Shown piece by piece: positions 63,813-64,000 of a stretch of DNA of 64,000 nt (its first letter is position 1; the number at the start of each line of letters is the position of its first letter). Under the pieces are notes generated by a model that was given only the letters and a program-made list of their open reading frames with translations, was not told the origin of the DNA and did not search any database. Both the position numbers and the translations under genes were made by a program. This stretch comes from Oscillatoria sp. FACHB-1407 (GTDB lineage: Bacteria; Cyanobacteriota; Cyanobacteriia; Elainellales; Elainellaceae). The stretch spans positions 1 to 64,000 of the forward strand of contig NZ_JACJSA010000012.1 of the NCBI RefSeq assembly GCF_014697545.1. The letters are read 5' to 3'.

Positions 63813-64000
63813 CTACTGTGATACCAGGTTTGGCTCAAACCGGATATTGGCTTGCTTCAGCCGATTGAGTGCTTCCTGGAGGCGATCGCAATCGGCAATC
63901 AGGCTAATCCGAACGTATCCCTCACCCCCGGCACCAAAGGCGTTTCCGGGTGTAACAACGACCCCCGTCTGCTGCAAGACATTTAGCGCAAAGTCGGTGG
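63813..64000 (-). CDS. C-terminal end of a PLP aminotransferase (class I/II), partial
   Basis: The last 62 residues of a gene that begins beyond the window. FALNVLQQTGVVVTPGNAFG, GGEGYVRISLIADCDRLQEAL and IRF near the end match aspartate aminotransferase-fold enzymes; LL-diaminopimelate aminotransferase-type enzymes of cyanobacteria end this way. The exact substrate cannot be judged from the fragment. Confidence 0.75.
   Translation of the reverse strand, partial: TDFALNVLQQTGVVVTPGNAFGAGGEGYVRISLIADCDRLQEALNRLKQANIRFEPNLVSQ

Overview
The window is chromosomal DNA from a cyanobacterium, most likely a filamentous one. Evidence: very frequent GCGATCGC (HIP1) octamers, a D1 gene (psbA), psaX, GUN4, solanesyl-type prenyl diphosphate synthase, the cyanobacterial long form of ThiE, a DUF1517 protein, NADP-isocitrate dehydrogenase of cyanobacterial length, and short intergenic tandem repeats of the TCAATGG type. 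No rRNA, tRNA or CRISPR array was recognised.

Region 1 (1 to about 16,030) looks like an accessory island. A tightly packed plus-strand operon (166-13,031) encodes a BREX type 3-like phage-defence system: BrxF, BrxC (DUF6079-type ATPase), a Zn-ribbon adenine methylase (PglXI type), a DUF3696-type AAA ATPase, a 337-aa protein ending in a RelE/HigB-like killer domain, PglZ, and a 248-aa helical protein. The helicase BrxHII expected in BREX-3 is not there; the ATPase plus toxin-like pair occupies its usual place between the methylase and PglZ. BrxF has lost a recognisable Walker A motif. Two orphan genes with coiled-coil and membrane segments follow. At 15,872-16,027 four direct copies of a 16-bp motif resembling TnsB sites (AACCATAANNTGA on the minus strand), followed by a possible TGAGAC terminus, suggest the right end of a Tn7-like transposon, so the BREX operon may be its cargo.

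Region 2 (16,180-49,200) is core-like: thiamine synthesis (thiE-thiS), FHA protein, hydantoin/aspartate racemase-family protein, nitrilase-family hydrolase, Na+/H+ antiporter, cell-wall amidase and murI, sds, icd, response regulator plus rfaE2-like nucleotidyltransferase, gun4, recR, psbA, HIT protein, comM-like ATPase, DUF3445 protein, xylulokinase, pentapeptide protein, metallophosphoesterase, a histidine kinase and a sugar-type solute-binding lipoprotein. Intergenic stretches carry several mobile or repeat sequences, including a small inverted-repeat element with another inserted inside it.

Region 3 (49,200-64,000) holds a TpsA-like haemagglutinin-domain protein, an unusually long carotenoid oxygenase-family protein, a HAD hydrolase, a methyltransferase, a LysR regulator, a DUF2079 membrane protein, a LivH-type permease, psaX, lipA, a CheY-like regulator, a 52-aa membrane protein and the end of an aminotransferase gene.

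All functional calls come from reading motifs and remembered family resemblance; no database search was run.
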